From: a virus | Virus record (IMG/VR): IMGVR_UViG_3300025909_000007 | Span: 1-59,345 of that record | Length of the DNA stretch: 59,345 nucleotides | Direction: 5' to 3' (one strand) | Shown here: positions 31,776-41,520 of the stretch, piece after piece | Layout of the letters: every line of letters begins with the position of its first letter | Numbering within the stretch: the stretch's first letter is position 1 | Position numbers and translations under genes: made by a program | The notes under the pieces: generated by a model | What the model was told of the DNA's origin: nothing | Database searches by the model: none | The model's input: only the letters and a program-made list of their open reading frames with translations

Positions 31776-32627
31776 TTACATTAGTTGCCTCTCAGGGAGG
31801 AATGACTTTTTACTTATTAACGGGAATACGTGTTGTACTCCCCTTTTCATACAGGCCACGCGCACCAGGCGGTCGTATAAATTCTTGCTTACTTCGCTGG
31901 CATGGTTAGCGCCGAACGAAGCCAGGTAATAGTTGCGGTACAGCAGCGAGAAGTCCGGTATCTTACCTTCGTTCATCAAGTGCCAGTAGGCCGGGATCCA
32001 TTTATATTGGTGCGGGTGTACGTTAAATATCCCGCAGGCTACCACCAAGCCGAGTTCGTCGGCCGTACCCTGGGCGTATAGTTTTTCGGTAGCCAGCCGG
32101 GGCGCCACAAATACTTCACGCGCTTTAGCCAATAGTTCATCGGCATTTTTATTGAAGTACATTACCTCACTCCGCCATTGGTATAATTTATCACAGGCGA
32201 TCGGGTAAGTAGCGCGAATATCGCTTTCGTCCGCCCATAAAAAATATTTAGGGTGCAAGTTGTCCGGCGCATACCCTTCGGTAATAGCCGTAAAGTCGTT
32301 TCCCTCCAGTTCATCAAACAATTGGGAAGGCTTTTTCTCCGGCAACCATAACATGTCAGCGTCCAGCACCAATGTGTTTTCGTACGGGCTAATAGTGTTC
32401 AACCACAATTTAGCTCCGCAACTTATGGGAGCGCCGCTGGGCAGCTCTGCTATATTATCAAATACCGATAGCTGGTATTCCGATAAATGGGAAAGGCTGT
32501 GCGGGGTACGCATCACCGTTATATCGCAAGACGGTTCAATCGCCTTAATCGTCATGGCCAGGTTGTACGCCATTCGGCCGTAATAAGGGTGCCCAGTAAC
32601 CGCGACGCAAATGCCGTTTTTTAGCAT
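31776..32627 (-). CDS. GT8-like glycosyltransferase within the structural operon
   Basis: 283 aa. GT-A fold with the metal motif in NTLVLDADMLWLP, AKLWLN and SPYENT preceding it, and a distal acceptor-side part (IFNVHPHQYKWIPAYWHL). Resembles glycogenin/GT8 or related NDP-sugar transferases. It sits between portal and an FN3 structural gene, 3 bases from the portal start and overlapping the FN3 gene by 7. It is thus made with virion proteins. A role in glycosylating a virion protein is inferred from place. Confidence 0.7.
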   Translation of the reverse strand: MLKNGICVAVTGHPYYGRMAYNLAMTIKAIEPSCDITVMRTPHSLSHLSEYQLSVFDNIAELPSGAPISCGAKLWLNTISPYENTLVLDADMLWLPEKKPSQLFDELEGNDFTAITEGYAPDNLHPKYFLWADESDIRATYPIACDKLYQWRSEVMYFNKNADELLAKAREVFVAPRLATEKLYAQGTADELGLVVACGIFNVHPHQYKWIPAYWHLMNEGKIPDFSLLYRNYYLASFGANHASEVSKNLYDRLVRVACMKRGVQHVFPLISKKSFLPERQLM

Positions 32628-33841
32628 GGTTCTATATATTGCCAGTTATGAAATCTTGGATCTGCCCCTTCAACTACAATACTTACTGGACTGCCAGGTG
32701 AATTCTCCAGCACACATATATACCGCTGTACGCCGTTAATTAAAACATCCGACTGCGCGAAGCCAGAACAATTCGTATACTGCACGTGTGAATTCATGTA
32801 AGGGAATTCCGGATTTGCATAGAACACAGAGTACCTACCGCAGGATGTTGTCGGACCACCGGGTCCGCCCGATGGGATCAGTGTAGTGAAGTTCACCGAC
32901 ACATAATTCGATACCGTATCGGGGTCGCACTTACTTTGTACGTAAAAAATATACGCGGTGCCGGACGATAGCACGGATGTAAATAATACCGTTAACCCCA
33001 GTGCATCACCTTCTAAAAATGGCGCCCCGGGACTATCCTGACGAAATAATTGCCAATGATACCCAAGCGCGGGCGGGATAGATGGTTCGTTCCATACTGC
33101 GCGGGCACCATCTCCTGAAATGGTATTAATAGCCGGGTCGGTAGGTGCCAAACAAGCCGGGATTGAACCGTCAATATCAGCGTAAATATCGGCTTCGTCA
33201 TATCCGCCATTGGGGCAGGTGGCTCGGTAGGTGGCCAGCTTTAAACCATTGGCATCGGCCAAAGGCGTTTTTAACACCATCGTCACCACACCCAGTGAGG
33301 AAATTACGGCGCTTTGTACAATATCAGCGTTGTAATAAATGATTGAGAACGCTACCGGGTAACAACAAATATCGTCGTTGGTAGTAACATCGCGCACGGT
33401 AGTGCTGCCTTCGTTTAGTGGCGTACGAGTGTAGGGCGTTGTTTGTGACCAATCATCGTCGGTTAAACTTAATTGAGTAACTTCTTCACACGTTTGGCAG
33501 TTGCTATTGGTAGCGTCAAACGGTGAAACCTCTACCTTAAATTCAGCGGGCGCTGTACGACGGTTGAACCGGTCTTGCCAGTTGATTTGATAATCGCCAT
33601 TCTGCACCACGTCACCAAAATATTCGCTGGTTTCGATAGTAGTCTGATCGCTGGCCAGAGCAATTTTAAAAGCCTCATGCCAGGTGCCGGGCCACCAATC
33701 GGTAGCACCCTGTAATATTTTTGATATCACCACCGACTGCACAATCGACTTGCCATCGGCACGACGATACACATCGCGAACCTCTTTGTATTGAGGCCGG
33801 TCAATGGTGAGGGGCAGGCGGATTCGGTTACGATAAGCCAT
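32621..33841 (-). CDS. FN3-containing tail/virion protein, 406 aa
   Basis: Begins with a conserved structural N-terminus (MAYRNRIRLPL) seen also in spirit at 34578 (MAYRIISPRF). A fibronectin type III domain spans about 225-330 (LAPTDPAINTISGDGARAVWNEP to NYVSVNFTTL). Cys-rich (CQTC, CC, CPNGG). Likely a tail-tip or appendage protein. FN3 domains in phages bind carbohydrate or decorate the particle. Confidence 0.65.
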   Translation of the reverse strand: MAYRNRIRLPLTIDRPQYKEVRDVYRRADGKSIVQSVVISKILQGATDWWPGTWHEAFKIALASDQTTIETSEYFGDVVQNGDYQINWQDRFNRRTAPAEFKVEVSPFDATNSNCQTCEEVTQLSLTDDDWSQTTPYTRTPLNEGSTTVRDVTTNDDICCYPVAFSIIYYNADIVQSAVISSLGVVTMVLKTPLADANGLKLATYRATCPNGGYDEADIYADIDGSIPACLAPTDPAINTISGDGARAVWNEPSIPPALGYHWQLFRQDSPGAPFLEGDALGLTVLFTSVLSSGTAYIFYVQSKCDPDTVSNYVSVNFTTLIPSGGPGGPTTSCGRYSVFYANPEFPYMNSHVQYTNCSGFAQSDVLINGVQRYICVLENSPGSPVSIVVEGADPRFHNWQYIEPC

Positions 33842-34565
33842 TGGTTTTATTTATAGTTGCAGTTCGCGCTGATACTCTTTTTGCTACATGTTCCGGGCTT
33901 TGTTTTTTACCTCTTATCCAGTTGGCTTTACTCCCACTTTCAGAAATTTTCTTTTTTGTTTTTTCTGAAAGCGCCACCCCCTTTCTTGGCGATGGCTTTC
34001 CCATATGAGAAATACTTTGTTTAATTCGGTATTCTTCACTGCGTGGAGGCAGTTTTCTACCTTTGGATTTAATAGATATTTTATTCCGATGATCATCGCT
34101 AAGTTTTCTACCGACTAAGGCTTTTGAAATGTTTGTCTTCCTTTTTTCCGTAAAAGCAACATTTCTTCCAGACTCCCTCATTTTGGCTTTAGTTTCTTCA
34201 GACCTTTTACTACCGATTTGATTTTTAATTCGTTTTTCTACATGTTCAATCGACTGTTTAACACCCTTTGGACTTGATACAATTTCGCAAGTGTTAAGCA
34301 TAATAAATCCAGCATCTTTATATAAATCAAAATACAATTGCTCGTAATCTGTTAACACCTTATTTGTAACGTCATTAGGCAGATGGTGAACTACTGAAAA
34401 TTTATGATTGTCAAATCCATGCTTATAAAATGACTTGTATAGTAAACTATTATATTGCCTATTGTTATAAGAGCATCTATGAGCATTTTCTCTTTGTTTT
34501 ATATTAAAAGATTGACCTATGTATACTTTACCCGTCGGACTTTCAAACTTATATATTCCTGTCAT
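33828..34565 (-). CDS. GIY-YIG homing endonuclease with NUMOD3 repeats (copy 1)
   Basis: 245 aa. GIY-YIG catalytic part at residues 1-90: TGIYKFESPTGKVYIGQSF, an Arg, and a Glu in YEQLYFDLY. Then at least five NUMOD3 DNA-binding repeats (SEETKAKMRESG, SDDHRNKIS, SEKTKKKISESG, SPEHVAKR). A+T-rich compared to neighbours. It overlaps the FN3 gene by 14 bases, so it inserted between two virion genes. Paralogous to the element at 41809. Confidence 0.9.
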   Translation of the reverse strand: MTGIYKFESPTGKVYIGQSFNIKQRENAHRCSYNNRQYNSLLYKSFYKHGFDNHKFSVVHHLPNDVTNKVLTDYEQLYFDLYKDAGFIMLNTCEIVSSPKGVKQSIEHVEKRIKNQIGSKRSEETKAKMRESGRNVAFTEKRKTNISKALVGRKLSDDHRNKISIKSKGRKLPPRSEEYRIKQSISHMGKPSPRKGVALSEKTKKKISESGSKANWIRGKKQSPEHVAKRVSARTATINKTNGLS

Positions 34566-34577
34566 AAATAAAGTTTT

Positions 34578-35285
34578 TTATAAAATTTTTACGATGCCAC
34601 TAGCGGCTCCGCCCATATCGATAAGGATTTTAGTTGGCGGATACGTGTCAAAGGTTGCTTGAACACCCATATTTTGCAATTCGCCCGATGCGTTATATAT
34701 CCATATTTGGATAGAAGGGATTACGCCATACTTAGCAACCAGCTGTGCAGTATATGGTATAACAAGATTTGTAGTATTCGTAAACTGTATCACCGTAGGC
34801 GAACAATCCACCGCGTCGTCCACTTCGTCAATACCACTGCCACAGTAGTTAAACCCGAAGGCGTTCTCGTCATTTCCGTACTCTACCACCGCCGTCAGGC
34901 CATCGCCCCGTATTTTTTCAAAACAATTGCTACAAAACGACTGCGCACCTATATTAACACCGATATGAAAACACTGCCCCACGTGTATCTGCGCCAGGTT
35001 CTCGATGCCGTGTTGCCAGTTATACAATACCTGCAATTCGCTTATCCGGTAGCGTTCGGCTTTACTGGTAAAGGGCGTTAATGCATCCCCGCACGAAAGT
35101 CGCGTTCCTATACTAATAGTGTTATTAGTTAAATCGCAAAGGGTGTCAGCTTCACCTATACTATCGGCCTGCACCACGAACTGAAAATGCACGTCGTCCA
35201 CGTCGTACACCGGCAGGCAATATCCGTCCGCTGGCAAATCAAATTGCACAAAACTGAAGCGCGGTGAAATAATCCGGTATGCCAT
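34578..35285 (-). CDS. Putative tail protein, 235 aa
   Basis: Follows the large tail gene with one base between. Cys-containing beta protein with CFHIGVNIGAQSFCSNC. The last 60 residues are predicted to be a separate beta domain with the ending MGGAASGIVKIL, similar to the end of the protein at 42734 (FGGAATGYALIS). Likely a tail-tip or baseplate component. Confidence 0.55.
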   Translation of the reverse strand: MAYRIISPRFSFVQFDLPADGYCLPVYDVDDVHFQFVVQADSIGEADTLCDLTNNTISIGTRLSCGDALTPFTSKAERYRISELQVLYNWQHGIENLAQIHVGQCFHIGVNIGAQSFCSNCFEKIRGDGLTAVVEYGNDENAFGFNYCGSGIDEVDDAVDCSPTVIQFTNTTNLVIPYTAQLVAKYGVIPSIQIWIYNASGELQNMGVQATFDTYPPTKILIDMGGAASGIVKIL

Positions 35286-35286
35286 C

Positions 35287-37470
35287 TTAGTATTTACGTT
35301 TTAAGGTAAACTGCCCGTTGCCGTTCGCGGGTTGATAATTAACCTGCTTAATAAAGCCTTTTAGCCACTGCCCCTCACCACATTGCACCGAAATATATCC
35401 GTAGGGATTGGCCTTTATTTTATTATAGTCAGCTAAAGAAAGCGGATAGCTAAAGGTAATTGTTTCGTTAATCCAAATTGGTGCAAAGTCATCGGTTTGG
35501 GTAAAAAAAATGGACTGGTTTTCCTGCGTAACCTGTTTTTCTGGTCGGCAAAAGGCGTCCGCCATCATACCCCGCGCTAAAATATTGCCGGTGCCCGAGC
35601 TAAAAAATAGCTGGTTGGCCGTATCCAGAATATTCCTGTACGTACTGGCAATGCTTTTGAACCACCGCAGCATGTTGGCCACCGGGCGGATCCGCCAGTT
35701 GTACGCCGTTTCGGGGCTGTACATATTTTCAGCACCCGATATACCTCCCTGCTCAACTTCCAAACCGCTGTATGGATAATCCGGCTTGCGCACGCAAATA
35801 ATGAATATTTCATTGTCATAAGAAGTATCAGCGGCCCCTGTTTCAGCAAACGACTGCTCACGGGTGACTTCAATTGGATAGCTACCACTTACCAAACCGC
35901 TTTGTATGTTTAATTCGGTACTGATAGTTTCAACGGAAGTTTTGTATTCCCGTTCGCTATTAAATTCGTCCAGCCCGTTTATCTGTTCTACCTTCCATGA
36001 TTTATACCCAGCCACTATCTTCGCATAATGACCATTTTCGTCTACTAGAATATTCACCAGCGTAGCGCCGGGACATTTCATTATTTCTTTATCTTGGTAA
36101 AAAAAACGCACGTCTTCAATGCGAACCGTGTTTTCGAATACATCAAAGCCAATATTATCAATGGCCCGTAAGCCATCTATTAAAAATTTAAAGGAGGTAA
36201 AGAATGTGGGGTTGGCTGCGTTCCTTATTTTAAGCCCGCTGGTTAGCATGCGCATCCCGCCGCAACCGTTCTCTGTAAATCCATATGGCTGACTGTCAAC
36301 GCGCCCGTAGTAACCGCTCTTAACCTTTAGGCATCCGTTCGTAATCTCTTCCACTACATGACTCAACGCCTCGTGCACCATATAATAATCAGTATCGGTG
36401 TCGGGACAGTTTTTTTCTGCTGTTATTAAAGCCAGCGTATCCTTGTCAAAATCAATCGTAATCTGCGCTTGCCTTAAACTAGATACCACCGTCTGAATAA
36501 AAAGAACAATATACAATCCGTGGCCATCGGGTAGTGAATACGTTCCTGACAAGCTGCCATCAAAAGGAATGGTTATGGAGTGCCCCATATCTGGGATACC
36601 TCCATGAGCGGTTATAGTTTGAACTACCGTTGAGTTATCAAAAATATTGCCTGTCGCTCCATCCCAATCAAGCAGCATAACTTTAATAAACTGCACACCA
36701 ACGGGCGGTGACGAAAAGGCGTCCAAAATTATATTACAGGTTCCCTTTATTCTTACGTTGTATATAAACCCGCCATCAAAACATTTTACAAAATCATCCA
36801 ATAAAAGCAGGGGTGAAATGGGGAATGATAACTCATCTTGGTCGTACTGGTAATATGACGTTGAATCGGGGTGCCCGGTTTTAATGCTATTGAGTCGTAT
36901 CACCTCATAATCTGGCCTAAAAAACAATCGGGAAACACCGTTTAGCGCGAAGTCGGCTAAGATTTCATCCCCGTCTGTATCTACCTGAATATCCAGGCCG
37001 GTTGAAACCTTTTTGGCATGCAGCGTAATCCGCTTACCCATTTCATCATACTTTTGCAACGCCGTCGTGTTGTCCACTCCGGTGTACTTATCCATGTCAA
37101 CCTGCTGATCGTACCGCGCATTCAATACCACTTCGCAGCTGTCTGTTTCAATGGGCGCACTAATGGTACAGGTATTGCCGCACACTTTTTTTAACTGCCC
37201 GAAGTTTACCCGGCCGCTGAACACCAGGTCCCAATCAACAGTATCATCACAGCGGGAGTAGGCTGCATAGATTACTTTAGCGCGCAGGCCCTGCGTTTCG
37301 TTGGCATTGTACAATATATCATAGCCACTGCCTGTAAACACCAGCGAGCTTTGCGTAGCCTCGTAACCGATGCCATGGTTAACGTCATCGCGCACGGGGC
37401 CAATCATCATACTGGCGAACCCAGTCGGTTCGTCAATTTCGGTATCGTTTAATGTGTGCTTCCAGTTCAT
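35287..37470 (-). CDS. Large tail-tip protein, 727 aa
   Basis: Directly downstream of the tape measure gene, where the distal tail or tail-associated protein is expected. All-beta N-terminal half, with a region (about 390-620) containing EREYKTSVETISTELNI and TREQSFAETGAADTSYDNEIFI as seen in tail proteins that form the hub. Overlaps the tape measure stop by 4 bases. Family not certain. Confidence 0.62.
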   Translation of the reverse strand: MNWKHTLNDTEIDEPTGFASMMIGPVRDDVNHGIGYEATQSSLVFTGSGYDILYNANETQGLRAKVIYAAYSRCDDTVDWDLVFSGRVNFGQLKKVCGNTCTISAPIETDSCEVVLNARYDQQVDMDKYTGVDNTTALQKYDEMGKRITLHAKKVSTGLDIQVDTDGDEILADFALNGVSRLFFRPDYEVIRLNSIKTGHPDSTSYYQYDQDELSFPISPLLLLDDFVKCFDGGFIYNVRIKGTCNIILDAFSSPPVGVQFIKVMLLDWDGATGNIFDNSTVVQTITAHGGIPDMGHSITIPFDGSLSGTYSLPDGHGLYIVLFIQTVVSSLRQAQITIDFDKDTLALITAEKNCPDTDTDYYMVHEALSHVVEEITNGCLKVKSGYYGRVDSQPYGFTENGCGGMRMLTSGLKIRNAANPTFFTSFKFLIDGLRAIDNIGFDVFENTVRIEDVRFFYQDKEIMKCPGATLVNILVDENGHYAKIVAGYKSWKVEQINGLDEFNSEREYKTSVETISTELNIQSGLVSGSYPIEVTREQSFAETGAADTSYDNEIFIICVRKPDYPYSGLEVEQGGISGAENMYSPETAYNWRIRPVANMLRWFKSIASTYRNILDTANQLFFSSGTGNILARGMMADAFCRPEKQVTQENQSIFFTQTDDFAPIWINETITFSYPLSLADYNKIKANPYGYISVQCGEGQWLKGFIKQVNYQPANGNGQFTLKRKY

Positions 37471-40400
37471 TTATTGCGTTGGCGGCGGGCGGTGATGTAA
37501 TTGGTTTGTTGCAGGCCGTCCATTATCATAGCTTCGATGCCGTCGATTATAACGGTGGACTTTGTATTGGCGGCGATTATTTTACCCAGCTTATCTACGT
37601 CAATACCGGCGGCCTTTGTTTCACGTGGAGCAATAAGCACCGTATTGCTACGCATGGTCGGCGTCTGCATTAATTTACGGGTTTCCGTAGCGGTTAGTAC
37701 CTGGTCGTTTTTACCCAGCCATACAATTTGCTTCTTAGGCTGATAGTCCAACGTACCGTCTTCCCGCACCACCATTTCCCCTCCGTGTTCGGCTACGCTA
37801 CCCCAACCTTCGTACTGGCCAGGTTTCTTACCCCGGAAGAACTGCGGTATCGGCCGGGAAGCTATGACTGCTATTTGCGCCGCACCGATTGCGCCAACGA
37901 TGGCCGCTCCCAAAGCGCCACCCAATGGCCCCAATTGATAGTAGGCTTTAATGACTGCCCCTGCAGTACTTATCACTGCATTAAATATTGCAGCCTCTTT
38001 ATCCTTCACCGCCTGGTCATGTTTTAACCTACGTTCTTGCTGTGCCAAATCGTTCATTCTCTTTGCCGCCTCTTTATCTGTAATTGCACCCGCCTTTTGT
38101 AAGTCCTCCACCCGCTGCTTGGCATCCCCTATTGCTGCGGCCTGACCGTCTAACTGATTCTGGAAAACACTTAAAGCAATATTTCCTACTTCCCCAATGG
38201 TTTGTACAATATATTCTTTTATTGCTTCGGCATCGGCTTTTTGCTGCTCCTGGGTTTTCTTACCAGCGGCGCGAATCTTTTCCTGTTCGGAGTCGTAAAT
38301 AGCGGCCCGGTCATCAGAAAGCTGGGCATATTGGGCGTTGTAATCCTTTTCGCTGATGGTCTTGGCGGCCAGTTCTTTGTTAAGCGCGTCGATGCGTAGT
38401 TGGTTATTGTCAAGGTCTATTTTTGATTGCGACTTAATCAGGTCAACGGTGTAATTGTAATACCCGGCGGCGGAAATCTTGCGCTTAGCAAAAGCGTCGT
38501 CCAGCCGCGTTTGTACTTCAGCGGCGCCCCGTACTTCCGGCCCATTGGCAGCGGTGCGCAGCGCCAGTTCTTCTTCTAGTTCTTTTCTAATGGAAGCCAG
38601 CCGGGCAGCCCGCAGTTGTTCGTCGCGCTGGGCGTATAATAGTTTTACTTTTTCATTGTTGTTTTTAGTGGCATCAATTTCAATTTGCGCGGCCAGTACA
38701 ATGTTTTGTTCCTGTAGCGCCAGGGCATCAGCATTTGAAATATTACGCTGCGCCAGAGCGGCATTGTTCTTATCTATTTCAGCCTGTATGGTGCGCTTTC
38801 TATCTTCTTCATTAAATGCCTTTGAAGCAGCGGCTCGGTCAGCATCGGCCTTCTTTTGGATTTCCAGTTTTTCGGCGGCGCTCAGTTTTGTATTCAACAC
38901 TTCGGCAGCAGCTTGGGCCGTAATACGTTTTATTTCCAGGGCGTACACTTCGGCATTGGTAGCGTCAACGTTCTTCGCCCCTTCAATTTGCAGGTCAATA
39001 TCCTTTACCCGCAGGTCGGCCAATCGCCGCTGAAAGGCTACCTCCGTTTCTATTTGATCTTTCCGGGCCTGGGCTTGAATAGCCGCTACCTTGGCCGGAT
39101 CCTGACCGGCGTCCTGCGTATCTAGCGCCGCCTGGGCACGTATGAGCGCCAGTTGCGCAGCCAATTGCGCCCGGCTACCTTCCTGCGCATTGGCTAAAGC
39201 GGCCCGCTGCGCAGCCACCTGATCTTCCAGGTTTTCTTTAATAAGCTGTTTATCGTATGCGTTCTGTTGTACGTGCAATTGAGTAACGGCGTCAGCATTA
39301 TCCTGCTCCAACTTAGCCACCTGTTTCAGGGCTTCGCCGCGCAGTTTTACCGTTTCAGTATTGGTGGAACCTTCGTACTTTAGAATTGTTTTATTCAGGT
39401 TGGCGATTTCCGCCTGGCGTTTATTTATCTGGTCGGCACTTACCAATCCTCCCTGTTTTTGAATTTCGCTCTGGCGGGCGCCTGCTTTTTCCAGGTCGCT
39501 GACTACTTTATCCAACCCGCGCTTACTGCCGGCCACGTAAGCATCTAACCCCTCGCTACCGTTGGCGATGGCCTGGTTCAATTCACCCTGGGCCACGGCC
39601 GCGTCATGCGCACGGGTCATAAAAAACGCGAACACACCAATCACCGCCACCAAGGCCGTGATGAACAATCCGATAGGATTAGCAGCCATGGCCGCGTTCA
39701 GTAATTGAATGGCTCCGGTAGCCAACCCCGACACCACTACATTTTCAGACTGGGCGGCCACCAACAATTGCGTATTCAATACCGCTGCCCGCTGTTGTAC
39801 GTTCAACGCCAATAAAGAAAGCGCCCCCTCTTTTTGTAGGGCGTTCTGTATTTGTTGCACGCCCTGGAGCACCGCCATCGCCGCCGAAACACGCACCAGC
39901 GTTTCCTGCAGGTCTTTGTTTTCGTCACCGAACAAGGCTGAAGCGCCCTGTACCGCCGTGAACGCACCGGCCAGGGCCGTAACGCTACCGATCACGTTAT
40001 CCACGGTGCGGGTGTCACTGGAAAAATTGCGCACTTCCTGCCCCGCGTCGGATAACGCATCCTTTATTTTACCGGCGCTAAACACCAGCTGATTAAACGC
40101 TTCGCCCGAGTCGGTGCCCGCCAACTTCATTTCCGCGATCTGCGTAGTGAGGGTTTTTAACTGCTGCTTCAGCGACTGTGACTTAGCCGCAAATTTGTCA
40201 GCGCCCTCGCTGGCGCCCTGCATTACTTTAATAAAATCGTCTACGTTGGTGACCACACCTTCAAACCCGGCGGCCACTTCCTTGGGATTCAACTTCAACA
40301 GGTCTTGCACCGTGGTTTTGCTCTGACCGGAAAGGGTTTTCAACGATGAAACCAATTTATTGTACACCCCCTGTTCCTTGGTAGCGTTCACGGTAACCTG

Positions 40401-40577
40401 CGCACTGCCGTCGGCAATGCCTTTCAGCAGGGCCGAACGCTTTTGTAATTCAGTATTCGTCTTTTTGAATATAACGGCCGAACCGGCGTCAATTTTCCCC
40501 AGGTTTTCTAAGCGGTCTTCAACGGGTTGTAACCCTTCGTCGTTGACCTGAAAATCGATAATTATATTATCTGGCAC
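37467..40577 (-). CDS. Tape measure protein (GTG start)
   Basis: 1036 aa. Long alpha-helical, Ala/Gln/Lys-rich middle (about 340-830) with coiled coils, a membrane-like segment near 290-325 (NPIGLFITALVAVIGVFAFFM) and a second near 890-930 (GPLGGALGAAIVGAIGAAQIAVIA), then a conserved end (GSVAEHGGEMVVREDG). The start codon is GTG (complement of CAC at 40575-40577). At about 1.5 angstrom per residue the tail would be near 155 nm. The start overlaps the chaperone frame end, typical for tape measure genes. Confidence 0.87.
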   Translation of the reverse strand: MPDNIIIDFQVNDEGLQPVEDRLENLGKIDAGSAVIFKKTNTELQKRSALLKGIADGSAQVTVNATKEQGVYNKLVSSLKTLSGQSKTTVQDLLKLNPKEVAAGFEGVVTNVDDFIKVMQGASEGADKFAAKSQSLKQQLKTLTTQIAEMKLAGTDSGEAFNQLVFSAGKIKDALSDAGQEVRNFSSDTRTVDNVIGSVTALAGAFTAVQGASALFGDENKDLQETLVRVSAAMAVLQGVQQIQNALQKEGALSLLALNVQQRAAVLNTQLLVAAQSENVVVSGLATGAIQLLNAAMAANPIGLFITALVAVIGVFAFFMTRAHDAAVAQGELNQAIANGSEGLDAYVAGSKRGLDKVVSDLEKAGARQSEIQKQGGLVSADQINKRQAEIANLNKTILKYEGSTNTETVKLRGEALKQVAKLEQDNADAVTQLHVQQNAYDKQLIKENLEDQVAAQRAALANAQEGSRAQLAAQLALIRAQAALDTQDAGQDPAKVAAIQAQARKDQIETEVAFQRRLADLRVKDIDLQIEGAKNVDATNAEVYALEIKRITAQAAAEVLNTKLSAAEKLEIQKKADADRAAASKAFNEEDRKRTIQAEIDKNNAALAQRNISNADALALQEQNIVLAAQIEIDATKNNNEKVKLLYAQRDEQLRAARLASIRKELEEELALRTAANGPEVRGAAEVQTRLDDAFAKRKISAAGYYNYTVDLIKSQSKIDLDNNQLRIDALNKELAAKTISEKDYNAQYAQLSDDRAAIYDSEQEKIRAAGKKTQEQQKADAEAIKEYIVQTIGEVGNIALSVFQNQLDGQAAAIGDAKQRVEDLQKAGAITDKEAAKRMNDLAQQERRLKHDQAVKDKEAAIFNAVISTAGAVIKAYYQLGPLGGALGAAIVGAIGAAQIAVIASRPIPQFFRGKKPGQYEGWGSVAEHGGEMVVREDGTLDYQPKKQIVWLGKNDQVLTATETRKLMQTPTMRSNTVLIAPRETKAAGIDVDKLGKIIAANTKSTVIIDGIEAMIMDGLQQTNYITARRQRNK

Positions 40578-40716
40578 GCTTGCCCGTTTTAGCGGATGTA
40601 TTTTTTGGACGTGACGCCGCGATTGCTTCGGCCAGTTTTTTATCTAATATAATCAGATAGTCTAAGATAGGTAATTTTTCAAACTCTTTAATCCGGCCGG
40701 GGTCGTTCCCCGCCAT
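40567..40716 (-). CDS. Tail assembly chaperone extension, -1 frame (G-T type)
   Basis: The -1 frame relative to the chaperone gene stays open through its end and on to 40567, encoding IDDRYNQLCWMAGNDPGRIKEF and so on to a basic tail ending KRAR. The first ATG in this frame is at 40716 (49 aa), but the protein-like sequence begins well before it. As in lambda gpG/gpGT, this probably is made by -1 frameshifting at the end of the upstream chaperone gene. Its end overlaps the tape measure start. Confidence 0.62.
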   Translation of the reverse strand: MAGNDPGRIKEFEKLPILDYLIILDKKLAEAIAASRPKNTSAKTGKRAR

Positions 40717-40742
40717 CCAACACAATTGATTGTATCGATCGT

Positions 40743-41345
40743 CTATTCCGCCTTGGATAATACTGCTTGCAGGTCTTCCTGGTGAAGTTTGTCGGCCTGC
40801 TCCGCCACCCTGAAAAACGTTTTTACATTTTGCTGATGCAACCTTAAAGACGGTATTAATTCCTTGAACGGCGTTCTCAAAAAAAAATCTAGTGTATCGG
40901 GCGCCGCTTTCCAGGCAGCAATCTTCTTTTCGTTGTAGGCAAAGTCATACAAGTAAGGCGACTCCGACTTATCAAAAAACATCACACTGGCCAACTTGTA
41001 AATATGGTCAGGCATTTGCACCATGTCGAGCCGTTCCTTTAAGTTGCGGTGTAACAAGGCGATATCGTTCAAACTTATCTTGCCCGATACGCCCGAAAGT
41101 AATATATCCACCGCCCGGCAATGTTTACGCAGGTAGTCTTCCGTACAGCGCATATTGAATTCCTCGAAAATAGTAAGCGTACTCATGGCCCGGCCCGCGG
41201 GTATTTCAAAGGCGCTATCGAACTGATAATAATCCACCCCATTCAGGTTGAAGGCCGGAATGACGCGGTATTTATCTTCCAATAAAAAAGGTTTAAGCGG
41301 CCGGCGGAATAGCCGCTTCAGTAAGTTTGTTTTCAAGTTCACCAA
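40743..41345 (-). CDS. Tail assembly chaperone (G-like), 200 aa
   Basis: Sits immediately upstream of the tape measure gene. Soluble mixed protein with a helical C-terminal half. An open -1 frame at its end gives the longer form. The run on the coding strand at 40826-40812 (GTAAAAACGTTTTTC) is a possible slip site but is not a canonical heptamer. The start overlaps the previous gene by 53 bases, so a later Met is possible. Confidence 0.65.
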   Translation of the reverse strand: MVNLKTNLLKRLFRRPLKPFLLEDKYRVIPAFNLNGVDYYQFDSAFEIPAGRAMSTLTIFEEFNMRCTEDYLRKHCRAVDILLSGVSGKISLNDIALLHRNLKERLDMVQMPDHIYKLASVMFFDKSESPYLYDFAYNEKKIAAWKAAPDTLDFFLRTPFKELIPSLRLHQQNVKTFFRVAEQADKLHQEDLQAVLSKAE

Positions 41346-41520
41346 TATTAAACCAGTTGAATAATGTAGCGCCGTTGTCTTTCAGCTTACCCAGGAAACG
41401 ATTCTTGCGCCACCGGAATTCATAATTGTTGTTCGTATACACCTTGGTGGCATGCCCGTCACACTGACAAGACCGTGAATATTTAAAACCGTATTGTATG
41501 AGCAGTTGATCAGTAGTCAT
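41293..41520 (-). CDS. Hypothetical small protein, 75 aa
   Basis: Residues about 10-65 have the outline CQCDG, KVYTNNNYEFRWRKNRF, typical of short phage proteins encoded near tail genes. Overlaps the upstream membrane protein gene by 11 bases. Two close Cys (CQC) may bind metal. No function. Confidence 0.57.
   Translation of the reverse strand: MTTDQLLIQYGFKYSRSCQCDGHATKVYTNNNYEFRWRKNRFLGKLKDNGATLFNWFNIGELENKLTEAAIPPAA

Noticed and set aside
40812-40826. Canonical slippery heptamer for the tail chaperone
   Set aside because: The run here does not fit X-XXY-YYZ in the gene's frame, so I report only the open frame and not a proven slip site.
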